From Candidatus Gastranaerophilales bacterium (GTDB lineage Bacteria; Cyanobacteriota; Vampirovibrionia; Gastranaerophilales; Gastranaerophilaceae): DNA of 60,327 bases. The stretch lies in the NCBI GenBank assembly GCA_944323275.1, contig CALUSA010000003.1, positions 1 to 60,327 of the forward strand, written 5' to 3'. The position numbers were made by a program, and so were the translations under genes. Of the stretch, positions 15,965 through 24,781 are shown one piece after another. The notes beneath the pieces were generated by a model, which searched no databases, was not told where the DNA came from, and worked only from the letters and a program-made list of their open reading frames with translations. Position 1 is the stretch's first letter; the number at the start of each line of letters is the position of its first letter.

Positions 15965-16798
15965 TTAAATTTTAAAAGAACTGAAGGTGCCTGATTTTGG
16001 CATCGGGTAGCGCAGTGTGCTGAATTGTGTTTTATTATAATATACGTTAGCTGTTGAGGGTTTTTCAACTTGAACGGCAGAGGCATTTTTTCGCATAAGT
16101 CTTTTTTGAGAGTAGTTTGCCATTATGTTTCTGACAACAGGGGTAATAATATTGCAAGCCAGAATTGATGCTCCGACAGCTGCAATAACACCAACGCCGT
16201 TTTTGTAGCCGTTAAAGTTTCTTTGTACATCTTCAACCAAATCAATCTGTTGTTCTAATGTTCTGCCTTTTGCAAGATTTTCAAATGCTGTTTTAAAATC
16301 AGCACCGGGGGTAAAATTTTCAGGAACATTTTTACCTTTTAGGTAATTTAGCGTACCGTCAAGGAAGGCACTCATGTTTTGTCTTTGTTTTTTTACTGTT
16401 GTAATACCGTTGTTGCGGAAAGTTTCTGCGAAACCTTTAATGAATTCAAGATTTGAGCGTGAATCAGGTTTCGTTATTTTTAAAAAATCATTGCTCTTTT
16501 GAGTCATGTATTGAATGTTTTCGGACATATAATCGCCGATGTTTTTTATAATCTGGCATATTGAATAATAAAGTCCCACATTTACAACTCCGTCAGCGAT
16601 TTCCTGAGGAATGAGAAAACGTTTTTCTTTTTTATCAATATCCTTATTGTGAGCAAGCATCAGAATTTGCGCAAGTGCCGAAAGAACCCAGCCTGCAGCA
16701 CCGAGATGTATAAGCGCAATGCCTACATCGTCGGCATATTTGCCGTTCCATACTTTGTTTGCAAGACTTTCAAAGATATTTCCCTTAAGCAGCGGCAT
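15965..16798 (-). CDS. Uncharacterised membrane protein, cassette B, copy 1
   Basis: A 277-residue protein, paralogous to the product at 20302-21045. Shared blocks are HLGAAGWVLSALAQI, DIDKKEKRFLIPQE, VVNVGLYYSICQII and, near the end, GVIAAVGASILACNIITP followed by VVRNIMAN. Two or three hydrophobic segments suggest membrane insertion, with a helical middle domain between. The C-terminus ends GTFSSFKI. ATG at 16798 is chosen: GGAGG lies 9 bp before it. It overlaps the partner gene by 14 bp. Function unknown. Confidence 0.8.
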   Translation of the reverse strand: MPLLKGNIFESLANKVWNGKYADDVGIALIHLGAAGWVLSALAQILMLAHNKDIDKKEKRFLIPQEIADGVVNVGLYYSICQIIKNIGDYMSENIQYMTQKSNDFLKITKPDSRSNLEFIKGFAETFRNNGITTVKKQRQNMSAFLDGTLNYLKGKNVPENFTPGADFKTAFENLAKGRTLEQQIDLVEDVQRNFNGYKNGVGVIAAVGASILACNIITPVVRNIMANYSQKRLMRKNASAVQVEKPSTANVYYNKTQFSTLRYPMPKSGTFSSFKI

Positions 16799-17351
16799 TT
16801 TCTTCAACCTCCGTTTGTTGTTTTACATGGTTGTGCTCAATACTGCTTTTTACCCTTTTGGTCAAAGCTTTTGTAATAATTTTGGTTAATGGTGCATCGA
16901 TTAAGAAGTTAGTGAAAACCATTACACCTGTGGCGAAAATTGTTCCGATTGTTTTTATTGAATTGTTATATTTATTTATAAAATCTTGCTTTTTGATTTT
17001 CATTTTGCTGCAGTCAAATTCCGGCAATAGTACATCGTATTTTGTTTTACGTTTGATTTCTTCAAGATATTTCGGACCTTCTTTTAAAACATATCTTGAA
17101 AATCTTTTTGCCAGAAAAATAGTTGCATAGCGAACCCCCACCCCTACTACAGTACCTGCAACAATTTTGCCTATTGTCCTTGCAACGGAAACAGCCCTTG
17201 TGTCTTCGTCAGCCGAACGGTTATTTAAGTCTATAAACGGTTGCGTGGCAAGAGCCGTAGCACCCTGTATTAAACGCTGCTCCGGGGAGTTAATATATTT
17301 ACCGATGGCTGTTACCGCCTTTTCGGCTCTGTTACTAATGACAATCGACAT
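16785..17351 (-). CDS. Uncharacterised membrane protein, cassette A, copy 1
   Basis: A 188-residue protein, paralogous to the product at 21045-21596. The strongest block is PEQRLIQGATALATQPFIDL, then AGTVVGVGVRYA and FTNFLIDAPLTKIITKAL. Two hydrophobic helices are likely. The start has GGAAAAG upstream. Its last codons contain the ribosome-binding site of the following cassette B gene, so the pair is translationally coupled. No known family recognised. Confidence 0.8.
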   Translation of the reverse strand: MSIVISNRAEKAVTAIGKYINSPEQRLIQGATALATQPFIDLNNRSADEDTRAVSVARTIGKIVAGTVVGVGVRYATIFLAKRFSRYVLKEGPKYLEEIKRKTKYDVLLPEFDCSKMKIKKQDFINKYNNSIKTIGTIFATGVMVFTNFLIDAPLTKIITKALTKRVKSSIEHNHVKQQTEVEENAAA

Positions 17352-17420
17352 TTCACTTTTCCGCTACAACTGTTTATATAAAACGTAAAATGAGTTTTTT
17401 TTGCTAGTGTATTTCAAAAT

Positions 17421-17795
17421 TTATTTTGCCAGTGTAAAACCGCTGTACGTCGCAGCAAGACCTAAAATTAGACTTGCACAAATATACAGCGCAGCCTGAA
17501 TCATTTTTCCTTCTTTAATAAAGCAAAAGGATTCACAGCTGAAAGTACTGAAAGTTGTCAGTCCGCCTAAAAAACCTACTGTTAAAAAAAGTTTTAACTC
17601 GGGAGAGATTAAATCAACTTTTTGTATAGTTATACCGAAAATATAACCTATTATAAAACATCCGATTATATTTGCGCATAAGGTACCGGCAAACAGGTAT
17701 GACGTGCCTAAAATTTTTGAGGCAGCCTGTGTTATTAAATATCTTAAAACGGCTCCTATTCCTCCGCCGGTAAATACAGCAAGTATATTAAGCAT
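17421..17795 (-). CDS. crcB: Fluoride ion channel FluC/CrcB
   Basis: A small dual-topology membrane channel that exports fluoride. The 124-residue protein has four helices and the family blocks GGGIGAVLRYLITQA, ANIIGCFIIGYIFG and GFLGGLTTFSTFSCE. The ATG is preceded by GAAAGGG. No fluoride riboswitch is visible upstream, unlike many crcB genes. It follows the cassette A gene divergently placed in function but not in strand. Confidence 0.93.
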   Translation of the reverse strand: MLNILAVFTGGGIGAVLRYLITQAASKILGTSYLFAGTLCANIIGCFIIGYIFGITIQKVDLISPELKLFLTVGFLGGLTTFSTFSCESFCFIKEGKMIQAALYICASLILGLAATYSGFTLAK

Positions 17796-17950
17796 TGCTT
17801 ACCCTTTCAATTATTATATTAGTATAACAATAAATATTTTTCATCAAATTTGTTATTGATTATGGTTTTTAGCTGATTTTATGTTACGAAATCTAACAAT
17901 TAAAATTTTTAAGGCAATTTTTTTGTTTCAGCGCAGTTTGTCCAATTGTT

Positions 17951-18958
17951 ATGTTACAGATTCAACCGCAAAATTTTAATGATACAGCTCAGATTAAGCA
18001 GCTAGCTAAAATGTTTGCTGTTAATACTAATATTCAAACTAAACAGGTTAAGGATGAAGTGTCATTTTCAGGCAGAGAAAAGGATTTGCTCGATATGAGT
18101 GAAGAACAAATTTTGGAAAAGCTTGAAAGTGCGTTAAAACCTGAGAATAAGTTGGGAGAAGGCGGAGAATCACGTGTTTATAAAATTCCTCAAACAAACT
18201 ATGTGCTGCGTATCAGAAGGAATCTTAATAATTTTAACGGCTTTGCAGATTATAAAAATATGTTGTCGTTTGATTTAAGCGTAGAGGATAAAATTAATCA
18301 TACTGTTGCAAAATTAGGCGAAGATTCAAGCATAATGACATTTTTACCGGGTACAAACTGTTTTTTATATAAAAATAAAAAAGAACTTTTTAAGCTGCCG
18401 TTTGAGTCTTATTACAATCTTTATAAGCAAATGTGTTTTGCTAAAGAAAATGATATGATTTTTGATTGTTGTGCGGCTAATTTAATATATAACCCTCAGG
18501 ATAAATCCTTAACCGCAATAGATTTTTACAAAGACAATCCGGATTTTATTTTTGCACCTAGAAGTCCGCTGCATTTGATTTTTTCGGCAATTAATTCTTC
18601 TGTAATGGATATTGATTCTAAATTACGTAAAAATTTATTCGGGTCACTTCTTAATATTGCTTTAAAAGAATTTGAACCAGGCGTAAAGCCGATACAAGAT
18701 ATTACACAGATACATGTAAGCTCTCTTTTCAGAAGTTTTGAAAATCATAATAAAGAAAAAATGCCTGCCCAATATGGAATATTAAAAAGAACAATGAAGG
18801 ATATTAAAGAATTGAAGTTAAAAGAATTAAGAGGGCAGGAGGTAACAGTAGAACTTAACGGAAAAATAAAAGTTGCAAAATCAATTGTTAAACAAATTTT
18901 GACAATTGATAACACCTCTCTTTTAAGTCGTTTAAAATTGTGGGATTGTAAATTTTAA
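17951..18958 (+). CDS. Protein kinase-like fold protein
   Basis: A 335-residue protein with a degenerate but recognisable kinase core. The Gly-rich loop is GEGGESRVY (69-77); VLRIRR (85-90) has Arg where the ATP-binding Lys usually sits. The catalytic loop is FDCCAANLIY with Asp172 and Asn177 in the D-x4-N spacing, followed by LTAIDFY with the metal-binding Asp191. The N-terminus contains VSFSG (37-41), a motif seen in other proteins here. Substrate unknown; resembles the aminoglycoside-phosphotransferase/effector-kinase group. Single gene, convergent with waaA. Confidence 0.7.
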   Translation: MLQIQPQNFNDTAQIKQLAKMFAVNTNIQTKQVKDEVSFSGREKDLLDMSEEQILEKLESALKPENKLGEGGESRVYKIPQTNYVLRIRRNLNNFNGFADYKNMLSFDLSVEDKINHTVAKLGEDSSIMTFLPGTNCFLYKNKKELFKLPFESYYNLYKQMCFAKENDMIFDCCAANLIYNPQDKSLTAIDFYKDNPDFIFAPRSPLHLIFSAINSSVMDIDSKLRKNLFGSLLNIALKEFEPGVKPIQDITQIHVSSLFRSFENHNKEKMPAQYGILKRTMKDIKELKLKELRGQEVTVELNGKIKVAKSIVKQILTIDNTSLLSRLKLWDCKF

Positions 18959-18968
18959 TATTCCTTTT

Positions 18969-20243
18969 TTACGAATTTTTTAATACGTCTATAACGAAAT
19001 CAACCGCACCTGAATTTTCTTCAAATATTTTGTGAGTGTCGTCGCAGGCTTTGCAATAGAAATCTTTATCATTTAAAAGTTTATACATATCATTTTTCAG
19101 TTCTTCTTCTGTTTTAGAAAGTTTTGCTGCATTAGTTTTTGTTAAAAATGCATAAATATCTTTAAAGTTAAATACACAATCTCCGGAAAGAACAGGTTTG
19201 CCCCATATATTTGCCTCAAGCGGATTATGTCCGCCGGTTGAAGAAAAACTTCCGCCAATAAAAGCAAAGCAGCATACAGAAAACATTTTCATTAATTCAC
19301 CCATTGTGTCAAGCATTATTACATCATTGTTTTCAAAAGTATCATTATTGCTACGTTTACCGAAAGACAAACCTGATTGTTCCAGCAATTCCGTGACTTT
19401 TGTATAACGTTCCGGATGCCTTGGTGCAAGCAGCAGTTTGATGTCGGGGAATTGTTGTTTTAAACCTTTAAATACCTTCAAGATAATTTCATCTTCGCCT
19501 TTGTGCGTGCTTGCAGCTGCAATCATCCGTGCGCCGTTAAGTTTTAAACTCTGGGCAAGCTGTGTTATCTGCTCATTGTCGAGTGTGGGTTTGATATCAA
19601 ATTTTAAATTTCCCATACATTTTGTGATTTCAGGTTTTGCACCGACATCAAGAATTCTTTCAACATCGCCCTGTGTTTGCATAAAAATACCTCTGTATTG
19701 AGCGAGTACAGGTTTAAAAAAGAAAGAAAATCTTTTGTAACCTTTATATGAATTGGGTGATAGTCTTCCGTTTACTATGTAAACAGGAATATTTTTTCTG
19801 TTTGCAAGGTACACAAAGTCAGGCCAGATTTCAGTTTCGGCAATAATAATTCTGTCAGGGCGAACTGCTTTTAAAAATGCATTTACACTGAAAAAGAAAT
19901 CAAAAGGAAAATATGTTATAGCGTTTACTGTTTTTTCCAATTTTTTATGTGCAATTTCCTGTCCTGTTTTTGTTGTGGTGGAAAGAACGATATTTGCTTC
20001 AGGGAAAGTTTCTCTTGTCTTTTTTACAAGTGCTTCAATAGCGTTTACCTCACCGACGGAAACAGCATGGAAAAAGATTGTTTGTTTGTTTTTATCAAGG
20101 TTGAATGCAGGATAAAATCCAAGTTTTGTAAAAAATCCCGCACGAAATTTTGGTACGGCAGCAAGCGCAATCAAAATAACAGGCAATAGTATTATTGCAA
20201 GCAATATCACTACAAAGTTATATAAAATACAAAATAAAAGCAT
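18969..20243 (-). CDS. waaA: 3-deoxy-D-manno-octulosonic acid transferase
   Basis: Adds Kdo to lipid A at the inner membrane (also called KdtA). An N-terminal membrane helix is followed by GT-B domains with FHAVSVGEVNAIEALV, IAETEIWPDFVYLA, GRLSPNSYKGY and GGHNPLEANIWGKPVLSG. About 424 residues from the ATG at 20243, which has GAGGGTG upstream; the frame also extends to 20327, overlapping the neighbouring gene. Its presence implies an outer membrane with lipopolysaccharide. Confidence 0.93.
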   Translation of the reverse strand: MLLFCILYNFVVILLAIILLPVILIALAAVPKFRAGFFTKLGFYPAFNLDKNKQTIFFHAVSVGEVNAIEALVKKTRETFPEANIVLSTTTKTGQEIAHKKLEKTVNAITYFPFDFFFSVNAFLKAVRPDRIIIAETEIWPDFVYLANRKNIPVYIVNGRLSPNSYKGYKRFSFFFKPVLAQYRGIFMQTQGDVERILDVGAKPEITKCMGNLKFDIKPTLDNEQITQLAQSLKLNGARMIAAASTHKGEDEIILKVFKGLKQQFPDIKLLLAPRHPERYTKVTELLEQSGLSFGKRSNNDTFENNDVIMLDTMGELMKMFSVCCFAFIGGSFSSTGGHNPLEANIWGKPVLSGDCVFNFKDIYAFLTKTNAAKLSKTEEELKNDMYKLLNDKDFYCKACDDTHKIFEENSGAVDFVIDVLKNS

Positions 20244-20301
20244 ATACACCCTCAATTTCCATAACATTTTAAGTTTATAAAAAACAAGAGGTATATTCAA
20301 A

Positions 20302-21045
20302 CTAAATTTTAACTTTAGAAAATGCATTGTAGCCGCTAAATGCTTTAAAAGACAAAGGCAGAGGATTTATTGTTGTAATATTTTCTTTAATTTGTGTTTT
20401 TCTTATTTGAACAGCTTCTTCATGATTAGCATGTTTTTGAATTTTTGAAGCAACAATGTTTCTTACGTAAGGCGTCATAACATTGCATGCAAGAATTGAA
20501 GCTGCTATTGCCGCAATGACGCCTACGTTGTCTTTATGATTTTCGAGCTGTTCAAGAGCTGCTTTAGCGAGTTCTTTTGCCTGTGCTTTTTCGTCAAAAC
20601 TTAAGTTTTTGAAGGTATCTAAAGAATCAGCATCGTTTAAAAGTTTTGTCAGATTCTTTTTTAATTCGTCTTTTGTAAAAAGATTTTTCCAGTCTTTATA
20701 ATCAACACCGGGTTTGTTGAAGGGGTTGATACTTGATATGGCTTTAGCTACGTCGTCTGTCAGCAGCATACCTTTTTCAACCAGTTTGTCAGCACTTTTT
20801 TTGATTAATTCGCAGATAGAATAGTACATTCCGATATTAACTACGGCATCAGCACCTTCCTGCGGGAGAAGAAACCTTTTTTGTTCTTTATCTATACTTT
20901 TATCTCCGAGCACTACTCCGATTTGTGCTATAGAGCCTAAAACCCATCCGAGGGCACCGAGGTGTACAAGTAATGCACCGTTATCTTTTGAATAGTGGTC
21001 AAACATGTATTGTGTAACTTTTTGCATTACGGAAGGAGCGGACAT
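20302..21045 (-). CDS. Uncharacterised membrane protein, cassette B, copy 2
   Basis: A 247-residue protein with the same blocks as the copy at 15965-16798: HLGALGWVLGSIAQIG, SIDKEQKRFLLPQE, VVNIGMYYSICELI, GVIAAIAASILACNVMTPYV. The C-terminus carries LSFKAFSGYNAF. It is shorter in the middle domain. Its ATG overlaps the stop of the partner gene as TAATG, with GGAGGTTGAAG just upstream, so translation is coupled. Confidence 0.8.
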   Translation of the reverse strand: MSAPSVMQKVTQYMFDHYSKDNGALLVHLGALGWVLGSIAQIGVVLGDKSIDKEQKRFLLPQEGADAVVNIGMYYSICELIKKSADKLVEKGMLLTDDVAKAISSINPFNKPGVDYKDWKNLFTKDELKKNLTKLLNDADSLDTFKNLSFDEKAQAKELAKAALEQLENHKDNVGVIAAIAASILACNVMTPYVRNIVASKIQKHANHEEAVQIRKTQIKENITTINPLPLSFKAFSGYNAFSKVKI

Positions 21046-21596
21046 TATGCTTCAACCTCCTTCCCGTTATTTGTTTTTTGGGGTTCAATTCCTTTTTGAA
21101 AAATTTTTGTAAGATATTTTGTTATAGGTGCATCAAGTAAAAAGTTTGTGGCAACCATAGCTACAGTTGCGAGGAGTGTACCCATTGCTTTTCTGTGTCT
21201 TGTTATGCGTTTGTCAAATACTTTATCGGATATCGGGAATATTGTATTTTTATAGAAAATCGGAGTTAAAAATCCTCGTTTTTTATCCGGTATGATTTTT
21301 TCAATTATGGTTTTATCGGCATCGGCAAATACTTTTTCAAATTTTGAATATTTGTTAGCCGCCCAGATGCCGGCGTATCTCACAAGAACACCTACCGTTG
21401 TTCCTGCTATAATTTTTGCTATTGTGCGTGCGGCAGAAATTTTTCTCGTTTCTTCATCAACATCTTTGTTGTGTAAATCAATAAATGGCTGTGTAGCCAG
21501 TGCCGTTGCACCGAGCAGCAGACGTTGCTCCGGAGCATGCAAAGTTTTGCCTGCCCAGTTTAAGCTTTTTTTGACTTTTTCGCTGCTGATAATCAA
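21045..21596 (-). CDS. Uncharacterised membrane protein, cassette A, copy 2
   Basis: A 183-residue protein, paralogous to that at 16785-17351. APEQRLLLGATALATQPFID is almost identical, and AGTTVGVLVRYAGIWAANKY and VATNFLLDAPITKYL match. The apparent start is TTG with AAAGG 11 bp upstream. First gene of the second cassette. The 250 bp upstream are AT-rich with no recognised feature. Confidence 0.78.
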   Translation of the reverse strand: MIISSEKVKKSLNWAGKTLHAPEQRLLLGATALATQPFIDLHNKDVDEETRKISAARTIAKIIAGTTVGVLVRYAGIWAANKYSKFEKVFADADKTIIEKIIPDKKRGFLTPIFYKNTIFPISDKVFDKRITRHRKAMGTLLATVAMVATNFLLDAPITKYLTKIFQKGIEPQKTNNGKEVEA

Positions 21597-21846
21597 TTAG
21601 CAATAACCTTTCACACGCTGTTTAAACTATTTTTAGGCAAAATAGTTTAAGTTTTTACTATACACACAATCCTAATAAAACAAAACACAGTGCAAAATTT
21701 ACTAAAATACGGGTTTTTGTTAAGGTTTTGTTATCTTTTTTACAAGAAACAAGGTGTTTGAATAATTAAAATTAATCAGTCAAAACAGTTGATATCTTTT
21801 TGTTTTTTGTTTATAAATATCATTAACAAAAGGTTTTATCGGGGAA

Positions 21847-22791
21847 ATGTCTGAGAATAAAAGCATAGATTATAACATAATGGCAGCTGAGTGTTTGGTA
21901 TCGCAGGACACAGATGACTCTCAGACGATTGAACACCTTGAAAATTTAAAAAATAATTATTCAGAAATTGAATTGATTGCAATATTCAATTATTTTTTAA
22001 AGATAGAGTACCGCTCAGAGGTTCTTTGCTGGCTTATAAGACAGTTGGATAAATTCAGGGATTCTTCTTCGCTTGAACCGTTAACAACCCTTTTGTTAAT
22101 GAAAGAAAGCACCCCGCATCCTGATTATGATAAAGACTATTATACCAATGTGCGTGTGCTTTGCGCCAAAGCAATTTCAAATTTAAAAGACCATTCCTCT
22201 GTGCATCCTTTGATGTATTGTCTAAATAACAAAGATGAAAATTATAAAGTGAGGCTGAGCTGTGCTGATGCACTCGGGCGTCTGGGTGACAGATATGCGG
22301 TCACTTCTCTTATGAGTGTGGCGTCGGACGAATCTGAAAAATCTGTTTATGTCAGGGAATCCGCAACAACAGCCCTCGGGTTAATAGGGGATATGAGGGC
22401 GGTAGATTCACTTGTAAAAATCCTTGAAACTAAAACAGGGATTATGGATAAGTTTACTTATTTGAAAGAAAAGGCTGTCGAAGCTCTTTGCAGACTTACC
22501 CCCGGGGATGGCAGAGCGTTTAAAGCGTTAAAGAAGTCTTTAGATGATGAAAATCCTCAGGTGAGAATAAATGCAATTGAGGCACTTATGGATTATGATA
22601 CTCAGGAAGCTCTTGAGTTAATCAGAGGTATGCTTACTGACAGAGATGACGAGGTTAAGCAAAATGCCGTAATCGCTCTTTATAACATAAATGGTGAAGA
22701 TGAATTAAACCGGATAATAAACAATGCGCAGTATGGCGATATTTGTAAGGAAGAAGCCAGAAGAATACTGGAAGAAGAACAGGATGACTAA
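21847..22791 (+). CDS. HEAT-repeat protein
   Basis: A 314-residue all-helical protein with about six HEAT-like repeats of the phycobilisome-lyase type, for example VRLSCADALGRLGDRYAVTS, VRESATTALGLIGDMRAVDS and VRINAIEALMDYDTQEALEL. It is likely a protein-binding scaffold; no catalytic residues are visible. The start ATG has GGGGAAATG context. It overlaps queC by 8 bp and heads an apparent five-gene operon. Confidence 0.85.
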   Translation: MSENKSIDYNIMAAECLVSQDTDDSQTIEHLENLKNNYSEIELIAIFNYFLKIEYRSEVLCWLIRQLDKFRDSSSLEPLTTLLLMKESTPHPDYDKDYYTNVRVLCAKAISNLKDHSSVHPLMYCLNNKDENYKVRLSCADALGRLGDRYAVTSLMSVASDESEKSVYVRESATTALGLIGDMRAVDSLVKILETKTGIMDKFTYLKEKAVEALCRLTPGDGRAFKALKKSLDDENPQVRINAIEALMDYDTQEALELIRGMLTDRDDEVKQNAVIALYNINGEDELNRIINNAQYGDICKEEARRILEEEQDD

Positions 22792-23485
22792 ATTAAATAA
22801 CAAAGCCGTTATATTGCTTTCAGGCGGATTGGATTCGGTAGTATCGCTTGCATTTGCCTTGAAAAAAGGGATTGATTTTGAACTTGCACTTACTTTTGAT
22901 TACGGGCAAAAAGCTTTTGAAAAAGAATATACGTCGTCCCAAAAAATAGCTGATTACTACCGGATAAAACATGAATGCATAAAACTTGACTGGCTAAAAA
23001 ATATTACAAAGACTTCTCTTGTTGCGGATACAAATGTTCCAAAGATAGATACGGTCGATTTGAATGATAATGAACTAACTGTTCAAAGTATGAAAAATGT
23101 TTGGATACCGAACAGAAACGGTTTGTTTATTAATATAGCGGCAGCTTATGCCGATTCTTTCGGCTATGATTATATTGTTATAGGTGCTAATAAGGAAGAA
23201 GCCGAAACTTTTTCCGACAACTCTCAAAAGTTTATTGATGATGCAAATGAAGTTTTAAAAACCTCAACCAATTATGATATAAAAGTAATTGCACCTTTGA
23301 TAAATTTTGATAAAAATGAAATAGTAAAAAATGCGATTGAGTTAAATGTTCCTTTAAAATATATAAACAGCTGTTATAATAATGAACACGGGCATTGCGG
23401 ACATTGTGAGTCCTGCAGCCGTTTAAAAAGAGCACTTAAATATAACGGCTGTGATACAATATTAAAACAACTCTTTAACGAATGA
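22784..23485 (+). CDS. queC: 7-cyano-7-deazaguanine synthase
   Basis: Converts 7-carboxy-7-deazaguanine to preQ0 with ATP and ammonia, for queuosine-type tRNA modification. The 233-residue protein has the PP-loop LLSGGLDSVVSLAFALKKG and four zinc Cys near the C-terminus (CYNNEHGHCGHCESC). Start is the ATG at 22784, inside the end of the HEAT gene. queD, queE and folE are not in the window, and no preQ1 riboswitch is visible. Confidence 0.95.
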   Translation: MTKLNNKAVILLSGGLDSVVSLAFALKKGIDFELALTFDYGQKAFEKEYTSSQKIADYYRIKHECIKLDWLKNITKTSLVADTNVPKIDTVDLNDNELTVQSMKNVWIPNRNGLFINIAAAYADSFGYDYIVIGANKEEAETFSDNSQKFIDDANEVLKTSTNYDIKVIAPLINFDKNEIVKNAIELNVPLKYINSCYNNEHGHCGHCESCSRLKRALKYNGCDTILKQLFNE

Positions 23486-23500
23486 ATACAGGAATATAAT

Positions 23501-24076
23501 ATGGAATCATTATTTATAGATAAAGAAATAAAGTATATAGGCAGCCAGCTTGCCCCTCACTGGATATATAAAAATTTTCATCTTGCCGGTGATGCTGTAG
23601 TCGCCTTTATCGGAGAAACCGATGTAAAGATTACAGAGATGGTTGACATTGAAGATGTTATATCAAATTCACCCATATACAGTAAGAAAATGTTGAGTTT
23701 TATAATTGAACAGTTTGGTATAAGTTTGAGTGAATGTGTTTTAAGACAGAGATTTTTGATATGTATAATAATTGAAGAATTGAGAAAAATCCTTGGTAAT
23801 AAGTTTGAAATAACACGCAGCGGCGATGATATTTTTGTAAAGATTGACGGTGTAAATAAAAAATTATCGGTTTCAATCGCAACAAAATCAACGACCTCAG
23901 GGCTTATTCACACAGGGCTTAATATAGATCCGTCCGGTGCCCCTGTTGAAGCGTGCGGATTAACAACTGATTTAGGTATTACGGAAGTTGAAGAATTTGC
24001 AAAAAATATAATGAAACGATATATTGAAGAAAACTCGGAAATTTTATACGCTGTATGTAAAGTCAGGGGAGTATAA
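23501..24076 (+). CDS. DUF366 family protein
   Basis: A 191-residue protein matching the DUF366 family pattern: IKYIGSQLAPHWIYKNF, MVDIEDVISNSPIYSK, KLSVSIATKSTTSGLIHTGL and the C-terminal CKVRGV. The function is unknown. It lies 15 bp after queC, so a link to deazaguanine or nucleobase metabolism is possible but unproved. Confidence 0.85.
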   Translation: MESLFIDKEIKYIGSQLAPHWIYKNFHLAGDAVVAFIGETDVKITEMVDIEDVISNSPIYSKKMLSFIIEQFGISLSECVLRQRFLICIIIEELRKILGNKFEITRSGDDIFVKIDGVNKKLSVSIATKSTTSGLIHTGLNIDPSGAPVEACGLTTDLGITEVEEFAKNIMKRYIEENSEILYAVCKVRGV

Positions 24077-24081
24077 TTTAT

Positions 24082-24774
24082 ATGACAAAATCAAGCAAAG
24101 TTAAACAGACAATAATATTATTTCTTGTTACGTTTCTGGTTTCATTGATTGTCATAACATATTTTATAAAGAGCATGTCGCCTGATGTTGATGTTGAAAT
24201 CGGCGGCGGTGAAGAAGAAACCTTAGAACATGAAGATACTGACAGCGAAGTAAAACAACCTATCGATGACCGTTTAAGATGGATTCAGATGGAAGACAAT
24301 ATGCCCGGTGCCTCTAAAAGAGATGACGGTCAAACCGAAGATATTGAATACACTACTGCGGAGCAGGAAGAAAGTTCTGATGGAGAAAAAGTCAAAGAAG
24401 CTCAGAATACCGAACGTTCTTCCGAATCTTCAGAGTTTGAACCTATTGAATATTCAAATTCTTCTTCCGGAGAAATTCCGTCTGCATCTAACAGTACGGT
24501 ACCTCCAATTCCTCAGACGTCTAAACATGTGTCGCCAAAGGACGACTCTTTTAAAATGTCAAAAGTATTTGTTGGTTCTTATCCTACAATAGAACAGGCA
24601 ATACAGGCTCAAAATAAACTTATGAACACAAATATTTCCGTCAGCCCGTTTGTTAAAGAAGTTGACGGTAGTTATGTATTGCAGGCAGGTTCTTATGCAA
24701 ATGCTCACAAAGCAGAAGCCGTGGCAAATGAAATTTCAGCAGCCGGATTTCCTGCACGGGTTGTGAAAGAATAG
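24082..24774 (+). CDS. SPOR-domain membrane protein
   Basis: A 230-residue protein. One N-terminal membrane helix (about 10-30, IILFLVTFLVSLIVITYF) is followed by an acidic, low-complexity linker and a C-terminal SPOR domain (about 155-230: VFVGSYPTIEQAIQAQNKL, then YVLQAGSYANAHKAEAVANE). SPOR domains bind denuded septal peptidoglycan, so a role at the division site or cell wall in the periplasm is expected. It starts 6 bp after the DUF366 gene. Confidence 0.88.
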   Translation: MTKSSKVKQTIILFLVTFLVSLIVITYFIKSMSPDVDVEIGGGEEETLEHEDTDSEVKQPIDDRLRWIQMEDNMPGASKRDDGQTEDIEYTTAEQEESSDGEKVKEAQNTERSSESSEFEPIEYSNSSSGEIPSASNSTVPPIPQTSKHVSPKDDSFKMSKVFVGSYPTIEQAIQAQNKLMNTNISVSPFVKEVDGSYVLQAGSYANAHKAEAVANEISAAGFPARVVKE

Positions 24775-24781
24775 AGCGTAT

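Noticed and set aside
17796-17950. Fluoride riboswitch before crcB
   Set aside because: No conserved GGNGAUGG-like start or fitting pseudoknot could be found on the minus strand.
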